From: Rosenbergiella nectarea
GTDB lineage: Bacteria; Pseudomonadota; Gammaproteobacteria; Enterobacterales; Enterobacteriaceae
NCBI RefSeq assembly: GCF_900111105.1
Contig: NZ_FOGC01000003.1
Coordinates: 231,401-295,400 of the forward strand
Reading direction: 5' to 3'
DNA length: 64,000 nt
Both the position numbers and the translations under genes were made by a program. The notes under the pieces are model-generated. The model did no database searches. It saw only the letters and a list, made by a program, of their open reading frames with translations, and was not told where the DNA came from. How positions within the stretch are numbered: position 1 is the stretch's first letter; every line of letters begins with the position of its first letter. Positions 42,930 through 56,320 of the stretch are shown here, in pieces.

Positions 42930-44183
42930 TTACATGTTAGAGATGATCGCATCACCAAACTCTGAGCATTTCAGTAACTTAGCGCCTTCCATCAGACGTT
43001 CGAAATCGTAAGTCACGGTCTTATTGGCGATCGCACCTTCCATTCCTTTAACGATTAAGTCAGCGGCTTCAAACCAGCCCATGTGACGGAGCATCATCTC
43101 GGCAGAAAGGATCACTGAACCCGGGTTCACTTTGTCTTGCCCAGCATACTTCGGTGCAGTACCGTGAGTCGCTTCAAACAGTGCACATTCATCACCGATG
43201 TTCGCACCCGGTGCAATACCGATACCGCCTACTTGCGCAGCCAGTGCATCGGAGATGTAATCACCATTCAGGTTCATACAGGCAATTACGTCATATTCTG
43301 CCGGGCGTAAGAGAATTTGCTGTAGGAAGGCATCTGCGATCACGTCTTTGATGATGATCTCTTTGCCGGTTTTCGGGTTTTTAGCCTTCATCCATGGGCC
43401 GCCGTCTAACAGCTCGGCACCAAACTCTTCTTTCACCAGTTGGTATCCCCAATCTTTGAAGGCACCTTCGGTGAATTTCATGATGTTACCTTTATGAACC
43501 AGCGTCAGTGAATCGCGGTCATTGTCGATAACATATTGGAAGGCTGCACGCACAAGACGTTTAGTGCCTTCTTCAGAACACGGTTTAACGCCGATACCGC
43601 AATGTTCTGGGAAGCGGATTTTTTTCACGCCCATTTCGCTGCGTAAAAAGTTGATCACTTTGTCAGCTTCTGCGCTGCCGGCTTTCCATTCGATGCCTGC
43701 ATAGATATCTTCTGAGTTCTCACGGAAAATAACCATATCGGTCTCTTCAGGACGTTTAACCGGGCTAGGTGTGCCGGTGTAATAACGCACTGGGCGTAAG
43801 CAAACATAAAGGTCAAGCTCTTGACGCAGCGCAACGTTCAACGAGCGAATTCCGCCGCCAACTGGCGTGGTTAATGGGCCTTTAATGGCGACACGGTATT
43901 CTTTGATCAGGTCGAGGGTTTCTTGCGGTAACCACACGTCTTTACCGTAAACTTCTGTCGATTTTTCGCCAGTGAAGATCTCCATCCACGAAATCTTACG
44001 CTCACCGTTATAGGCTTTATTCACTGCCGCATCGACCACTTTTAACATCACCGGAGAGACATCAACGCCAATCCCATCCCCTTCGATATAAGGAATGACT
44101 GGGTTGTTGGGAACAGTTAATTTACCTTGATTTAGCGTGATTTTTTGGCCTGATGCAGGAACAACTACTTTGCTTTCCATCAA
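42930..44183 (-). CDS. icd: Isocitrate dehydrogenase (NADP)
   Basis: A 417-residue TCA-cycle enzyme, close to E. coli Icd over the full length. The phosphorylation/active-site serine is in [13 protein letters not shown], the metal-binding Asp in [16 protein letters not shown], and the NADP-binding [17 protein letters not shown] segment is complete. The C-terminus [12 protein letters not shown] is intact. In E. coli and relatives the 3' end of icd is a phage integration site (e14, phage 21); here a prophage remnant lies directly on that side. RBS AGGAGAGG before ATG 44183. Confidence 0.95.
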   Translation of the reverse strand: MMESKVVVPASGQKITLNQGKLTVPNNPVIPYIEGDGIGVDVSPVMLKVVDAAVNKAYNGERKISWMEIFTGEKSTEVYGKDVWLPQETLDLIKEYRVAIKGPLTTPVGGGIRSLNVALRQELDLYVCLRPVRYYTGTPSPVKRPEETDMVIFRENSEDIYAGIEWKAGSAEADKVINFLRSEMGVKKIRFPEHCGIGVKPCSEEGTKRLVRAAFQYVIDNDRDSLTLVHKGNIMKFTEGAFKDWGYQLVKEEFGAELLDGGPWMKAKNPKTGKEIIIKDVIADAFLQQILLRPAEYDVIACMNLNGDYISDALAAQVGGIGIAPGANIGDECALFEATHGTAPKYAGQDKVNPGSVILSAEMMLRHMGWFEAADLIVKGMEGAIANKTVTYDFERLMEGAKLLKCSEFGDAIISNM

Positions 44184-44559
44184 CCTCTCCTTCGAGCGTT
44201 TTTGTTAATGACTTGTAATGTGTCGGGGTATGTTACGCGAAATCATCGCGACTTTCCTAGAAAAAAATCATTGCGACGTATCGTAAAATTCTTTTTAAGA
44301 AAAGTTAACTTATTGGCATGCCTCAAATAATTACTCTAGTTGTTAGGCAGCGTTGCGACTTACTTCACACTTTTGACTTTACACAATTGCACAACAAAAG
44401 ATTAACGATAAGCGTTAACCTGGCCCTTTCAGATGCTAAGGACCCTGAAAAACTACTGCAATCTCTGCAAGACATCAACTGAAAGCCTGCCGAGACAAGG
44501 GTTAAATTATCTGGAGTCTAGGCTATACTGGCCGAAATAAAGCGCCGGATAACGTCATA
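44184..44559. promoter_or_regulatory. icd-rluE divergent promoter region (376 bp)
   Basis: No gene here. It contains TTAACG-ataag-CGTTAA (about 44402-44418), a possible regulator palindrome, and a TATACT -10-like box at about 44524-44529, 30 bases before rluE. The icd promoter must lie on the other strand in the left part; I cannot place it with confidence. Confidence 0.4.
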
Positions 44560-45174
44560 ATGAAGCCACTCACTCGCCCACCACGCCGTAGAAAACCGAC
44601 TCCCTCGCGTCAGCGTAAGGGCCCTACCACTATTATCTTGTTCAATAAACCGTTTGATGTATTGCCGCAATTCTCCGATGAGGCGGGCCGTGCCACACTG
44701 AAAGATTACATCTCGGTGCCAGACGTGTATGCCGCTGGCCGATTAGATCGCGATAGCGAAGGCCTACTTCTTTTAACGAATGACGGCAAACTCCAGGCTG
44801 AATTAACTCAACCAAGTAAACGCACACAAAAGATCTATTATGTGCAGGTGGAAGGTCTTCCAAGTGATGAACAGCTCGTCCCGCTGAGAACGGGAGTCAA
44901 CTTAAAAGATGGGCCAACCCTTCCCGCCGGTGTGGAACGCTGTGATCCGCCGCAGTGGCTATGGCCACGAAACCCGCCCATTCGTGAGCGCAAAGCCATC
45001 CCTACTCAGTGGCTTAAAATTACGTTATCTGAAGGACGTAATCGACAAGTCCGCCGTATGACCGCACATATTGGCTTTCCAACATTGCGTCTCATCCGCT
45101 ATGCCATCGGCCCCTACCAACTTGACGGGCTAACGGTAGGCGAATGGCGCAAAATCGATAATAAACTCGCTTAA
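44560..45174 (+). CDS. rluE: 23S rRNA pseudouridine(2457) synthase RluE
   Basis: A 204-residue RsuA/RluE-type synthase that makes pseudouridine 2457 in 23S rRNA. After a basic tail, the catalytic motif [18 protein letters not shown] holds the essential Asp; [11 protein letters not shown] and the C-terminal [24 protein letters not shown] are family blocks. It lies divergent from icd and upstream of nudJ, the E. coli order. Confidence 0.93.
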   Translation: MKPLTRPPRRRKPTPSRQRKGPTTIILFNKPFDVLPQFSDEAGRATLKDYISVPDVYAAGRLDRDSEGLLLLTNDGKLQAELTQPSKRTQKIYYVQVEGLPSDEQLVPLRTGVNLKDGPTLPAGVERCDPPQWLWPRNPPIRERKAIPTQWLKITLSEGRNRQVRRMTAHIGFPTLRLIRYAIGPYQLDGLTVGEWRKIDNKLA

Positions 45175-45183
45175 GGAGCCACT

Positions 45184-45624
45184 ATGTTTACCCCGCATAT
45201 TACCGTCGCCTGTGTTGTCCATGCGCAAGGCAAACTGTTGATTGTTGAGGAACGCGTTGAGGGAACAGTGACCTGGAATCAGCCGGCTGGCCATCTCGAA
45301 GCTAAGGAGAGTTTGATCGCCGCGATGGAACGTGAGTTGTGGGAAGAGACCGGGCTAAGATTATCTCCCGAGCACTTACTTGGCGTCCATCAATGGACAG
45401 CCAATGACGGAACGCCTTTTATCCGTTTCTTATTTAGTTGCGAGGTTGAAAAATGTCTCGATACTGCCCCGCAGGATGACGATATTGATTGTTGCCATTG
45501 GCTAACGCCCTCTGCAATCCTGCAATCGTCTCAGTTGCGTTCTCCGCTGGTGGCGGAAAGCATTAAGCTCTGGCAATCGGACACTCGCTTCCCCTTAACG
45601 GCGTTACACTGGTTTGAGCAATAA
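45184..45624 (+). CDS. nudJ: Phosphatase NudJ (Nudix hydrolase)
   Basis: A 146-residue Nudix enzyme. The Nudix box [22 protein letters not shown] is complete (it begins GHLEAKES and ends REL-EETG). E. coli NudJ acts on thiamine pyrophosphate precursors and nucleoside phosphates. RBS AAGGAG before the ATG, nine bases after the rluE stop, so the two are cotranscribed. Confidence 0.92.
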   Translation: MFTPHITVACVVHAQGKLLIVEERVEGTVTWNQPAGHLEAKESLIAAMERELWEETGLRLSPEHLLGVHQWTANDGTPFIRFLFSCEVEKCLDTAPQDDDIDCCHWLTPSAILQSSQLRSPLVAESIKLWQSDTRFPLTALHWFEQ

Positions 45625-45780
45625 TCTTGAAATAACGCGCGATAATAAGAATTATTTTCTCTAAAATAACGATATTGTAGAAATATTTTTTCTCGTTGTC
45701 GCTTTATGATGGATAACGAGAAAATTCATTCTCTCGAAATCTCGATATAGTGTAGACCTCTACTTGCCGAGGTTATCGAG

Positions 45781-46734
45781 ATGAATTCTGCCATCAAAAC
45801 GTTACTCTTTATCATTGTCTCACTGACGTGGGGAACCACTTGGCTAGCGATGAAAATCGCGGGAACCACCATTTCCCCTCTCTTTGCCACAGGCTTACGC
45901 TTTCTCTGTGCGGCCCCCCTGTTATTGATAGCCTTAAAATACAGCCGCTCTCCCCTACTGTTTCCTAAAGGACAGCGGGGTTTCCAAGCCATCATTAGCC
46001 TCTTTTACTTCGCCATCCCCTTTACCCTGATGATTTATGGCGAACTCTGGGTGAGCTCCGGATTGGCCTCGGTGATTTTCGCGATGATGCCAGTCGCCGT
46101 GCTCTGTGCCTCAATCATCTTACTTCGTGAAAAAACTAACTCGGTCCAAATATTGGGGCTGACTATTGCACTGGTCTCGTTAATTTCCGTGCTACTGCGC
46201 GAATCACAAGGGGCAGCGTCAGGACAGCTGCTGGGGATAGTGATGCTGGTCGCGGCGGTGGTTATCCATGCCATTATGTATGCCTTATGTAAAAAGCGCT
46301 GCTGTGAAGTCTCAGTGCTCACGTTCAATGCCTTGCCTTGCTTAATGGCAGGCTTGTTGTTGACGGTGGTCGGCTGGTTCACCGAACATCCGGTGATAGC
46401 GCAGTTTTCCTCACACTCTGTGCTTGCCGTCGTCTATCTCGGTGCCTTTGCCGGTGTCTTTGGCATCCTGTGTTACTTTATGCTGCAGAAGCGTGCAACG
46501 GCGTTTCAAGCTTCAATCGTCTTCTTGATCTTTCCCATTATCGCGTTGAGTTTAGAGAATATCCTGTACGGTCGCTCGCTGTCCTTCGGTTCACTCTGCT
46601 TGATGTCTCCATTAGCTCTCGGAATATTTCTCACATTATTTGGCAACCAGTTAAATCAGCGGCTGAAAAAGAAGAGTCAATCGGTAGTTTTATCCGCTCA
46701 ATTGGAAGTTAACAAGCGCCAACATCGCACATAG
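45781..46734 (+). CDS. EamA/DMT-family transporter
   Basis: A 317-residue membrane protein with two EamA repeats (VSLTWGTTWLAMKIAG; VAAVVIHAIMYALCKK) and ten expected helices, ending in a basic tail. It lies between nudJ and mnmA, which are neighbours in E. coli, so it was probably inserted here. The upstream 155 bases are AT-rich with an imperfect palindrome (CTCGTTGTC...GATAACGAG), a possible regulator site. Substrate unknown. Confidence 0.8.
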   Translation: MNSAIKTLLFIIVSLTWGTTWLAMKIAGTTISPLFATGLRFLCAAPLLLIALKYSRSPLLFPKGQRGFQAIISLFYFAIPFTLMIYGELWVSSGLASVIFAMMPVAVLCASIILLREKTNSVQILGLTIALVSLISVLLRESQGAASGQLLGIVMLVAAVVIHAIMYALCKKRCCEVSVLTFNALPCLMAGLLLTVVGWFTEHPVIAQFSSHSVLAVVYLGAFAGVFGILCYFMLQKRATAFQASIVFLIFPIIALSLENILYGRSLSFGSLCLMSPLALGIFLTLFGNQLNQRLKKKSQSVVLSAQLEVNKRQHRT

Positions 46735-46826
46735 CGCGTAATTGAGCGCGGTAATACAGGTGCGATCCGCCTCGGTGCATGATACACTGGGGCGTTCGTA
46801 TTGATTGCCAACTTCAGTGAGTATTT

Positions 46827-47947
46827 ATGTTTGACCAGAGTGCAAAAAAAGTCATCGTCGGTATGTCCGGGGGTGTGGATTCTTCCGTTTCAGCGTGGTT
46901 ACTGATGCAACAAGGCTACCAAGTTGAAGGCCTGTTCATGAAGAACTGGGAAGAAGATGATGGTGAAGAGTATTGTACTGCTGCTGAGGATCTCGCCGAC
47001 GCGCAAGCTGTCTGCGATAAGTTAGGTATCAAACTGCATAAAATTAACTTTGCTGCAGAGTATTGGGATAATGTATTTGAGCTTTTCTTGGAAGAGTACA
47101 AATCTGGGCGCACGCCTAACCCCGATATCCTTTGCAACAAAGAGATCAAATTTAAAGCCTTCTTAGAATTCGCGGCCGAAGACCTCGGTGCTGACTATAT
47201 CGCCACTGGTCATTACGTGCGTCGTAAAGATGTCGAGGGCAAAAGCCAATTACTGCGTGGCCTAGATATCAATAAAGATCAGAGCTATTTTCTTTATACC
47301 CTGAGCCATCAACAAGTGGCGCAGAGTCTATTTCCCGTCGGCGAACTGGAGAAACCAGAAGTTCGCCGTATCGCAGAAGAACTTGACTTAGTCACCGCCC
47401 GGAAAAAAGATTCGACCGGTATTTGTTTTATTGGTGAGCGTAAGTTTAAAGATTTCCTTGCTCGCTATCTCCCTGCCCAACCAGGCCCTATTTTTAGTGT
47501 GGACGGCCAAGAGGTCGGGACTCACCAAGGCTTGATGTATCATACCCTAGGTCAGCGTAAAGGATTGGGTATAGGTGGACTCAAAGAGAGCAATGATGAC
47601 CCGTGGTATGTGGTCGATAAAGATGTCGCCAATAATCAGCTGATCGTGGCACAGGGAGGAGAGCACCCTCGCCTTATGTCCGTGGGCCTCATCGCCCAAC
47701 AACTGCATTGGGTCGACCGTATCACCTTAACTGAGCCGCTGCGTTGCACGGTGAAAACCCGCTATCGTCAAACGGATATTCCTTGCCTTATTACCCCGCT
47801 TGATGCCGAGCGTATTGAAGTGCGATTTGACGAACCTGTCGCGGCGGTAACGCCGGGGCAATCGGCCGTCTTTTATCTCGGTGAATGCTGCTTGGGCGGT
47901 GGTGTGATCGAACAGCGTCTCCCTCTTCTGGATTCGGAAAACGCGTA

Positions 47948-47948
<1 letters not shown>
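46827..47948 (+). CDS. mnmA: tRNA 2-thiouridylase MnmA
   Basis: A 373-residue ATP-dependent enzyme that puts sulfur on U34 of Lys, Glu and Gln tRNAs. The PP-loop [15 protein letters not shown] is near the N-terminus, the nucleophile Cys lies in [12 protein letters not shown] and the second Cys in [12 protein letters not shown]. The full E. coli length is present. Its TAG stop overlaps the GTG start of hflD (TAGTG), so the two are coupled. Confidence 0.95.
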
Positions 47949-50009
<2,061 letters not shown>

Positions 50010-50042
50010 CCGGCTGGGGACTTCACTCAACTCTTTTTATTA

Positions 50043-50059
50043 TGTTAAGTCCCCGTTTA
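50043..50059 (+). promoter_or_regulatory. Candidate PhoP box upstream of phoP
   Basis: TGTTAA-gtccc-CGTTTA resembles the direct repeat (T)GTTTA-N5-(T)GTTTA bound by PhoP; a -10-like TACTCT follows 11 bases later. This fits the known autoregulation of phoPQ. One base of the first half differs. Confidence 0.5.
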
Positions 50060-50108
50060 GACCTTGAGTGGTACTCTATGTGTTAGTGAATACAGAGAGG
50101 ATGTGCAG

Positions 50109-50780
50109 ATGCGCGTTTTAGTGGTCGAAGATAACCCGTTGTTACGGCACCATTTAGCCGTTCAGCTTCGTGAAATGGGCCATCAGGTCGATGCGGCAGA
50201 AGATGCCAATGAAGCTGACTATTTCTTAAATGAATACGTCCCCGATGTGGCCTTGGTCGATCTCGGCTTACCGGATGAAGATGGGATGAGCCTTATTCAG
50301 CGCTGGCGTGCGCAGGAGATTAAGCAACCGATTTTAGTGCTTACCGCCCGGGAAGGGTGGCAATCTAAAGTGGCGGCACTACAAGCGGGTGCGGATGATT
50401 ACGTAACCAAACCTTTTCATATCGAAGAGGTTGCCGCTCGGCTACAGGCCTTACTGCGTCGGACCGCTGGCCATGCTTCACAAGTGATCCACTATCCCCC
50501 CTTTCATATCGATCTGTCTCGAAAAGAGCTGGCCATCGATCAGCATCCGGTAAAACTGACCACCTTTGAATACACCATCGTTGAGACCTTGATTATCAAT
50601 GCGGGTAAAGTCATCAGTAAAGAATCGTTGATGTTACAACTCTATCCCGATGCAGATCTGCGTGAAGGCCATACCATCGATGTGCTGATGGGCCGCTTAC
50701 GGAAAAAAATTCAGCAGTATTATCCACATGACGTCATCACAACTCTGCGAGGCTTAGGATACCGTTTCGATGCCCCATAG
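50109..50780 (+). CDS. phoP: Response regulator PhoP
   Basis: A 223-residue OmpR-type regulator. The receiver domain begins [16 protein letters not shown] and holds the phospho-accepting Asp in [14 protein letters not shown] and the Lys in DDYVTKPFH; the winged helix ends [17 protein letters not shown]. It controls virulence, magnesium and envelope genes. ATG 50109 is preferred (15 codons shorter than the longest frame). Overlaps phoQ by 11 bases. Confidence 0.95.
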   Translation: MRVLVVEDNPLLRHHLAVQLREMGHQVDAAEDANEADYFLNEYVPDVALVDLGLPDEDGMSLIQRWRAQEIKQPILVLTAREGWQSKVAALQAGADDYVTKPFHIEEVAARLQALLRRTAGHASQVIHYPPFHIDLSRKELAIDQHPVKLTTFEYTIVETLIINAGKVISKESLMLQLYPDADLREGHTIDVLMGRLRKKIQQYYPHDVITTLRGLGYRFDAP

Positions 50781-52236
50781 TCAGACGCCATCCCCACGAC
50801 GTAACAAATTTACGCTATTGCCTCTCTCCTTACGAGGCCGTTTTTTGCTCGCCGCCTCAGCACTAGTGCTCATTATTTCGCTCTGTTACGGAATCGTTGC
50901 CGTGGTGGGCTATGTCATTAGCTTCGATAAAAATACCTATCAAGTGATGCGTGGGGAAAGTAATTTGTTCTTCACCCTCGCCCAGTGGCGAGATAATAAA
51001 TTGGTGATCGATCGTCCGGATAACCTAAAGCTTAATTTTCCTACGCTTGTCTATATCTACGACGAACATGGCCGATTACTCTGGCAGTTACGCGATGTGC
51101 CTGAGATCCGCCGCAGTATCTCCGAAAGCTGGCTTAAAACGAATAACTTTCACGAAATCGATGCCAGTAATAAGGTCAGTGTGGCGGCGATCGGTAATAA
51201 CAGTAAGGCTCAGAAGAAGATTGCCGAGCTAGACAGCGATGATACCTTTACTCACTCGGTGGCGGTAAGCCGATACGATGCCACCGCAACCCTGCCGGCC
51301 CTAACCATCGTCGTGGTTGACTCGATCCCACAAGAACTGCAACACAGTGAAGTTGTCTGGTCATGGTTTAATTATGTGTTAGCCGCTAATTTCTTATTAG
51401 TCATCCCCCTGCTGTGGCTCGCCGCCCGCTGGAGCCTGAAACCTATCGGCCAACTGTCAGCAGAACTAAAAGCACTGGAATCCGGGCAACGGGATTCATT
51501 AGGGGATTCCCCACCGAAAGAGCTGAAAGGTTTGGTCAGTAACCTCAATCTACTGCTAAAAAGTGAACGTAAGCGGAGCAGTCGCTACCACACCACGCTC
51601 TCCGATCTGACTCATAGCTTGAAGACGCCGCTGGCGGTCATGCAGAGTACCTTACGCTCTCTGCGCGGGGCTAAGCCGATGCAGGTTGAAGAAGCAGAGC
51701 CGCTAATGCTTGAGCAGATAAGCCGTATCTCTCAGCAGGTTGGCTATTATTTGCACCGCGCTAGTTTGCAGGCCGAAAATAATCTTTTGCACCGAGAAAT
51801 ACACGCCGTCGCCCCGTTGATAGATAGTCTGTGCTCTGCACTCAATAAGGTTTATCAAAATAAAGGGGTTGATATCACCGTAGACCTATCCCCCGAGCTT
51901 ACCTTCTCCGGGAATCGCGACGACTTGATCGAGGTAATGGGTAATGTCTTGGACAATGCCTGTAAATATTGTCTAGAGTTCATTCATATCAGTGCGAGAC
52001 AGGATGATACCACGCTGACCTTAATGATTGATGACGATGGCCCTGGGATCCCTGCCACCCGACGTGAGATGATCTTCCAGCGCGGACATCGTGTGGATAC
52101 GCTTCGTCCAGGGCAAGGCATTGGTTTATCGCTCGCGCGCGAAATTGTCGAGAACTACGCTGGCGAAATACGGGTTTCACGCAGCCATTGGGGTGGCGCA
52201 CGAATGGAAATTGTCTTTGCCGATCAGATGATTTGA
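50770..52236 (+). CDS. phoQ: Sensor kinase PhoQ
   Basis: A 488-residue inner-membrane histidine kinase: two helices around a periplasmic sensor, HAMP, the H-box [15 protein letters not shown] with the autophosphorylated His, and the ATP lid [13 protein letters not shown] and GQGIGLSLA. It senses low magnesium, acid and cationic peptides and phosphorylates PhoP. The periplasmic acidic patch is weaker than in E. coli ([11 protein letters not shown] in place of the run of Asp), so ligand response may differ. Confidence 0.93.
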   Translation: MPHSQTPSPRRNKFTLLPLSLRGRFLLAASALVLIISLCYGIVAVVGYVISFDKNTYQVMRGESNLFFTLAQWRDNKLVIDRPDNLKLNFPTLVYIYDEHGRLLWQLRDVPEIRRSISESWLKTNNFHEIDASNKVSVAAIGNNSKAQKKIAELDSDDTFTHSVAVSRYDATATLPALTIVVVDSIPQELQHSEVVWSWFNYVLAANFLLVIPLLWLAARWSLKPIGQLSAELKALESGQRDSLGDSPPKELKGLVSNLNLLLKSERKRSSRYHTTLSDLTHSLKTPLAVMQSTLRSLRGAKPMQVEEAEPLMLEQISRISQQVGYYLHRASLQAENNLLHREIHAVAPLIDSLCSALNKVYQNKGVDITVDLSPELTFSGNRDDLIEVMGNVLDNACKYCLEFIHISARQDDTTLTLMIDDDGPGIPATRREMIFQRGHRVDTLRPGQGIGLSLAREIVENYAGEIRVSRSHWGGARMEIVFADQMI

Positions 52237-52303
52237 TTTCCTGTCTCATTCTCGTAGCCACACTGATATACTCTCGCCAGTTTTCTCACTCTTTGAGGGT
52301 ATT

Positions 52304-53443
52304 ATGTCTTTCGAACTCGCCATTGACTGGCCTACATTTCTCGCGACCGCTTGGCAGAAAAAGCCAGTCGTTATCCGTCAAGCATTTCGCGATTTTCAGG
52401 ATCCTATTAGTCCCGACGAACTCGCAGGGTTGGCGATGGAAAACGAAGTGGATAGCCGATTGGTCAGTCAAACTGCCGCAGGCTGGCAGGTTGCGCATGG
52501 ACCCTTCTCGGATTTCGACCATCTCAGCGAGAGTCACTGGTCACTGCTAGTGCAGGCGGTCAATCACTGGCACCCGGCGGCGGCTGAGCTGATGCAGCCT
52601 TTTCGCGCGCTATCCGATTGGCGGATGGATGACTTGATGATCTCTTTCTCCGTCCCTGACGGGGGTGTTGGGCCTCACTTAGACCAATATGACGTCTTCA
52701 TTATTCAAGGTGCAGGACGGCGTCGCTGGCGGGTGGGTAACAATGATGTCGTGGCTCAGCACTCCCCTCACCCAGATTTATTGCAAGTGGCTCCCTTTGA
52801 AGCCATTATCGATGAAGTCCTCGAACCGGGTGATTTAGTGTATATCCCCCCTGGGTTTCCACATGAGGGCTACTCGTTAGAGAATTCGCTCAACTATTCA
52901 GTAGGCTTTCGAGCACCTTCGGGCAAAGAACTGCTCAGTGGCTTTGCCGATTATGTCCTCGCGCAAGAGCTAGGCAGTCGTCGTTATCAAGATCCTACGC
53001 TGGGTCTACGCGATAATCCTGCATCGATCTTAACCGAGGAAGCAGACAGCTTACGCGCAATGATCAGCGGACTCGTAGATTCAGAAGATTTCACCCCTTG
53101 GTTGGGCGAGTTTCTGTCGCAGTCACGCCATGAGCTAGACATCGCACCGCCCCAACCCGCTTATCAAGAAGATGAAGTGCGCGACGCGTTAGAGGAAGGG
53201 ACACCGTTGCATCGTATTGGTGGCTTAAAGGTTTTACAGCTAGCGTCTCACACCTTCATTAATGGCGAACGTTTTAGTAGTACCGTTCCCGGCTTCTTAA
53301 ATTTGTTAGCCACAACAACAGAGATTGACGCGGAACAGTTATCGCCATTTATTGAAGAGAACAGCGTATTAACCCAGCTGACAGGGTTAATTAATGCTGG
53401 CTACTGGCATTTCGCCGGAGAAGAAGAGGAAGGCGACGAGTAA
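52304..53443 (+). CDS. roxA: 50S ribosomal protein L16 3-hydroxylase RoxA (YcfD)
   Basis: A 379-residue JmjC oxygenase that hydroxylates Arg81 of ribosomal protein L16. The iron ligands appear in GPHLDQYDVFIIQ (His-x-Asp) and PPGFPHEGYS (distal His), with RRRWRV in the substrate/2-oxoglutarate region and a C-terminal winged helix. It lies between phoQ and cobB as in E. coli. Confidence 0.92.
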   Translation: MSFELAIDWPTFLATAWQKKPVVIRQAFRDFQDPISPDELAGLAMENEVDSRLVSQTAAGWQVAHGPFSDFDHLSESHWSLLVQAVNHWHPAAAELMQPFRALSDWRMDDLMISFSVPDGGVGPHLDQYDVFIIQGAGRRRWRVGNNDVVAQHSPHPDLLQVAPFEAIIDEVLEPGDLVYIPPGFPHEGYSLENSLNYSVGFRAPSGKELLSGFADYVLAQELGSRRYQDPTLGLRDNPASILTEEADSLRAMISGLVDSEDFTPWLGEFLSQSRHELDIAPPQPAYQEDEVRDALEEGTPLHRIGGLKVLQLASHTFINGERFSSTVPGFLNLLATTTEIDAEQLSPFIEENSVLTQLTGLINAGYWHFAGEEEEGDE

Positions 53444-53451
53444 GCGTGACC

Positions 53452-53473
53452 GGGCAGTCAAGGCTGACTGCCC
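53452..53473. terminator. Bidirectional hairpin between roxA and cobB
   Basis: GGGCAGTCA (53452-53460) and TGACTGCCC (53465-53473) pair perfectly with a four-base loop. There is no long T run. It separates convergent roxA and cobB. Confidence 0.6.
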
Positions 53474-53482
53474 TCTTACTAA

Positions 53483-54313
53483 TCAACACTGGCTGAGAAA
53501 CATTTCCACCCAAGCTGGCAGTGTTTGCGATGCCGGGCCATAATGGCCTTCGATAAATTCTTCCTTGGACGCAGTAGGCTCAAGATTAAACTCGATGGTC
53601 TCTGCACCTTGGATTTTCGCTTCGTGTACAAAACCGGCGGCCGGGTAGACTTGTCCAGACGTCCCCACTGCGATAAAAATATCACATTCCGCAATCGCCT
53701 GATAAATCCCTTCCATCTGCAGCGGCATCTCACCGAACCACACGATATGCGGCCGAAGCGGTGCCGGAAATTGGCAACAGGTACAGCGATCGCTCGGTTG
53801 CAAATCATCCAGCCAAGTAATGACTTGCTGGCTTTGCGTACAACGTGCTTTCAGCAGTTCACCATGCATATGGATAATATTCGCACTGCTCGCGCGTTCG
53901 TGCAGGTTATCAATATTTTGCGTCACAACCAGTAAGTTATCCCCTAAAAGGGTGCCCAGTTTTGCTAACGCACGGTGCGCATTGTTAGGCATTATTTTGG
54001 CGGACTGTAACTGACGGCGGCGTTCATTGTAGAAGTTGTGCACCTGTTGCGGATCACGGTGGTAACCCTCTGGGGTCGCAACATCTTCAATAGCATGGTT
54101 TTCCCACAAGCCATCTGCGGCACGAAAGGTCGGGATCCCCGATTCGGCTGAGATACCGGCCCCGGTCAGTACCACGACTTTTGGCAAGGGTTTGGAGATG
54201 AGTTTCGCTATGCGTGCATCTTCGAAATAAGATTGTCGAAAGCGTTGGCGCATTTTTCGCTTGTTCTTTTTGAAACGGGCGACGCGAATGCGACGACGAT
54301 TGCTGGTACGCAT
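53483..54313 (-). CDS. cobB: NAD-dependent protein deacylase CobB
   Basis: A 276-residue sirtuin, the long form with a basic N-terminal extension ([16 protein letters not shown]). NAD motif [26 protein letters not shown], the catalytic His in IHMHGELLK, and the zinc ligands CTQSQQ...CTCC are present; Tyr and Arg at the substrate pocket (FYNERRRQL) allow desuccinylation as well. ATG 54313 has GCAGGAG before it. Divergent from nothing; it is convergent with roxA. Confidence 0.92.
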   Translation of the reverse strand: MRTSNRRRIRVARFKKNKRKMRQRFRQSYFEDARIAKLISKPLPKVVVLTGAGISAESGIPTFRAADGLWENHAIEDVATPEGYHRDPQQVHNFYNERRRQLQSAKIMPNNAHRALAKLGTLLGDNLLVVTQNIDNLHERASSANIIHMHGELLKARCTQSQQVITWLDDLQPSDRCTCCQFPAPLRPHIVWFGEMPLQMEGIYQAIAECDIFIAVGTSGQVYPAAGFVHEAKIQGAETIEFNLEPTASKEEFIEGHYGPASQTLPAWVEMFLSQC

Positions 54314-54371
54314 GAGAACTCCTGCAGAACACGTTAAACATTGTGCTCGTGATGAAACGAGCACCCGATAA

Positions 54372-55616
54372 TTATTGCCCGCTTAATACCCGCGCAGGAT
54401 CAATGCGGCTTGCTCGACGGGCCGGATACCAGCTGGCCAGCAAACTTAGCACTAACGCACAGAAGAGTACGATAACGACGTCACTCCAGTGCAGCACTGA
54501 GGGTAGAAAGTCGATAAAGTAGATATCACCGGAAAGGAAATGATGCCCGGTCAACGATTCAATCCCTTTAATCAGTCGTGTCAGATTCAGCGCACCCAGC
54601 ACACCAAGCACTACACCAATCAGGCTTCCGGTGATCCCTGCCAATAAGCCATACCAAATAAAGATGGCACGGATCAGACGATCTTTCGCGCCCAAGGTAC
54701 GCAGTACGGCAATATCACTGCTCTTATCTTTTACTGCCATCACCAGGGTGGATACAATATTGAAGCAGGCCACCCCAATCACCAAGATCATGGCTAGATA
54801 CATGATGGCGCGGATCATCTGGATATCACGATACATATAACCAAAATCTGAAGTCCAGTTACGGATATAGACGTAGCCATGAGTCGCTTCGCCGGCGGCG
54901 CGGACGATTGCGGGTGCTTGGAAGGGATCACGCATCTTCAATGCAATCCCCGTCACCGAGTGCCCCATATCCAGATAGTTTTGCGCATCGGCTAACGGGA
55001 CTAAAGCTAGACTATGATCGAGCATACCACTTAACTGCAAGATGCCGCTAACCTGTAGTCGAATACGTTTAGGCTGCAACAGCTTATTCTGCTGATCATT
55101 ATTGGGGATCAGTACCGTGAGCCAATCACCGGTCTTTAGGCCTAGCGTTTTCGCAATCCCACCGCCAATGATGATCTGCTGCTGTCCTGCATGAAATGAG
55201 GACCAAGCATCATTTTGGACAAATTGTGGCAGGCTACTTAAGCGTGTCTCTTGCTCCGGGTCGACCCCTTTGACTTGAATAGCTTGTAATTTCTGAGCGC
55301 TTTCGATCAATCCGGTAAAGGTGATGAACGGTGCTGCTGCCGCAACGCCTTTCACCTGCTCAATGGGGTTAAGTAAGGACTGCCACTGCTGAAAAGGTTG
55401 ATGCACCGGAATGATCTCGCCATGGGGCACCACATCCAAGATCCGCTTGTTTAACTCACGCTCGAAACCATTCATTGCACTTAGGCCGATAATCAGTACC
55501 GCAACACCCAGTGCGATGCCGGCGGTTGAGAGTACTGAAATCAAGGACACCATCCCTCCCCGACGACGTCCTCGACTAAAGCGCAGTGCCAATAAAAAAG
55601 AGAGAGAGCCTTGCAT
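54372..55616 (-). CDS. lolE: Lipoprotein-releasing ABC permease LolE
   Basis: A 414-residue inner-membrane subunit of LolCDE, which lifts lipoproteins out of the inner membrane for LolA. Four helices: one N-terminal, then a large periplasmic domain, then three C-terminal ([20 protein letters not shown] onwards). The ending [15 protein letters not shown] is typical. It overlaps lolD by one base (TAATG). Confidence 0.92.
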   Translation of the reverse strand: MQGSLSFLLALRFSRGRRRGGMVSLISVLSTAGIALGVAVLIIGLSAMNGFERELNKRILDVVPHGEIIPVHQPFQQWQSLLNPIEQVKGVAAAAPFITFTGLIESAQKLQAIQVKGVDPEQETRLSSLPQFVQNDAWSSFHAGQQQIIIGGGIAKTLGLKTGDWLTVLIPNNDQQNKLLQPKRIRLQVSGILQLSGMLDHSLALVPLADAQNYLDMGHSVTGIALKMRDPFQAPAIVRAAGEATHGYVYIRNWTSDFGYMYRDIQMIRAIMYLAMILVIGVACFNIVSTLVMAVKDKSSDIAVLRTLGAKDRLIRAIFIWYGLLAGITGSLIGVVLGVLGALNLTRLIKGIESLTGHHFLSGDIYFIDFLPSVLHWSDVVIVLFCALVLSLLASWYPARRASRIDPARVLSGQ

Positions 55617-56320
55617 TAACTTACCCCTTGTAAGACCGGCTGTGCATGTAATACCCCGTCACGCATTTCCATCTGACGGTCTAACCGCTTGGCGAGCGCT
55701 AAGTCATGGGTCACGACGAGGAATGCCGTCCCTTGGCTCTGATTTAATTCACCTAGCAGCGCAAAAATGGCATCGGCATTACGCGCATCAAGATTACCGG
55801 TCGGTTCATCGGCCATCACTAAACTGGGCTTATTCACCAAGGCTCGGGCGATCGCTACACGTTGACGTTCCCCTCCAGATAGCTCGGAAGGGCGATGTTT
55901 ACCCCGTGGACTCAGGCCTACCGCATTCAGCATTTCATCCGCACGGTGGGCCGCCTCTTGGGCAGAACACCCGCCAATTAATAGCGGCATCGCCACATTT
56001 TCCAACGCAGTGAAATCGGGTAGTAAGTGGTGAAATTGATAGATAAAGCCAAGTTGTTGGTTTCGTAAATCGGCCTTGGCCGACGCACTCATGCTATTCA
56101 GGGATTGTCCCTTAAACAACACTTCCCCCGACGTCGGCTGGTCTAAGCCACCCAGTAAATGCAGTAAGGTACTCTTCCCCGAGCCAGAACTACCAATGAT
56201 CGAGACGAGCTCCCGTTCAGCAATACTGAAACTGACCTGTTTCAGCACTTCGGTACTGACTGCGCCCTCACGATAGGTTTTGCATAACGCTGAACACTGT
56301 AATAAAGGAGAATTATTCAT
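55616..56320 (-). CDS. lolD: Lipoprotein-releasing ABC ATPase LolD
   Basis: A 234-residue ATP-binding subunit: Walker [12 protein letters not shown], the [15 protein letters not shown] signature and Walker [10 protein letters not shown] are complete, with H-loop TH. It overlaps lolC by eight bases (its ATG is inside the last codons of lolC) and lolE by one, giving a tightly coupled three-gene operon. Confidence 0.94.
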   Translation of the reverse strand: MNNSPLLQCSALCKTYREGAVSTEVLKQVSFSIAERELVSIIGSSGSGKSTLLHLLGGLDQPTSGEVLFKGQSLNSMSASAKADLRNQQLGFIYQFHHLLPDFTALENVAMPLLIGGCSAQEAAHRADEMLNAVGLSPRGKHRPSELSGGERQRVAIARALVNKPSLVMADEPTGNLDARNADAIFALLGELNQSQGTAFLVVTHDLALAKRLDRQMEMRDGVLHAQPVLQGVS

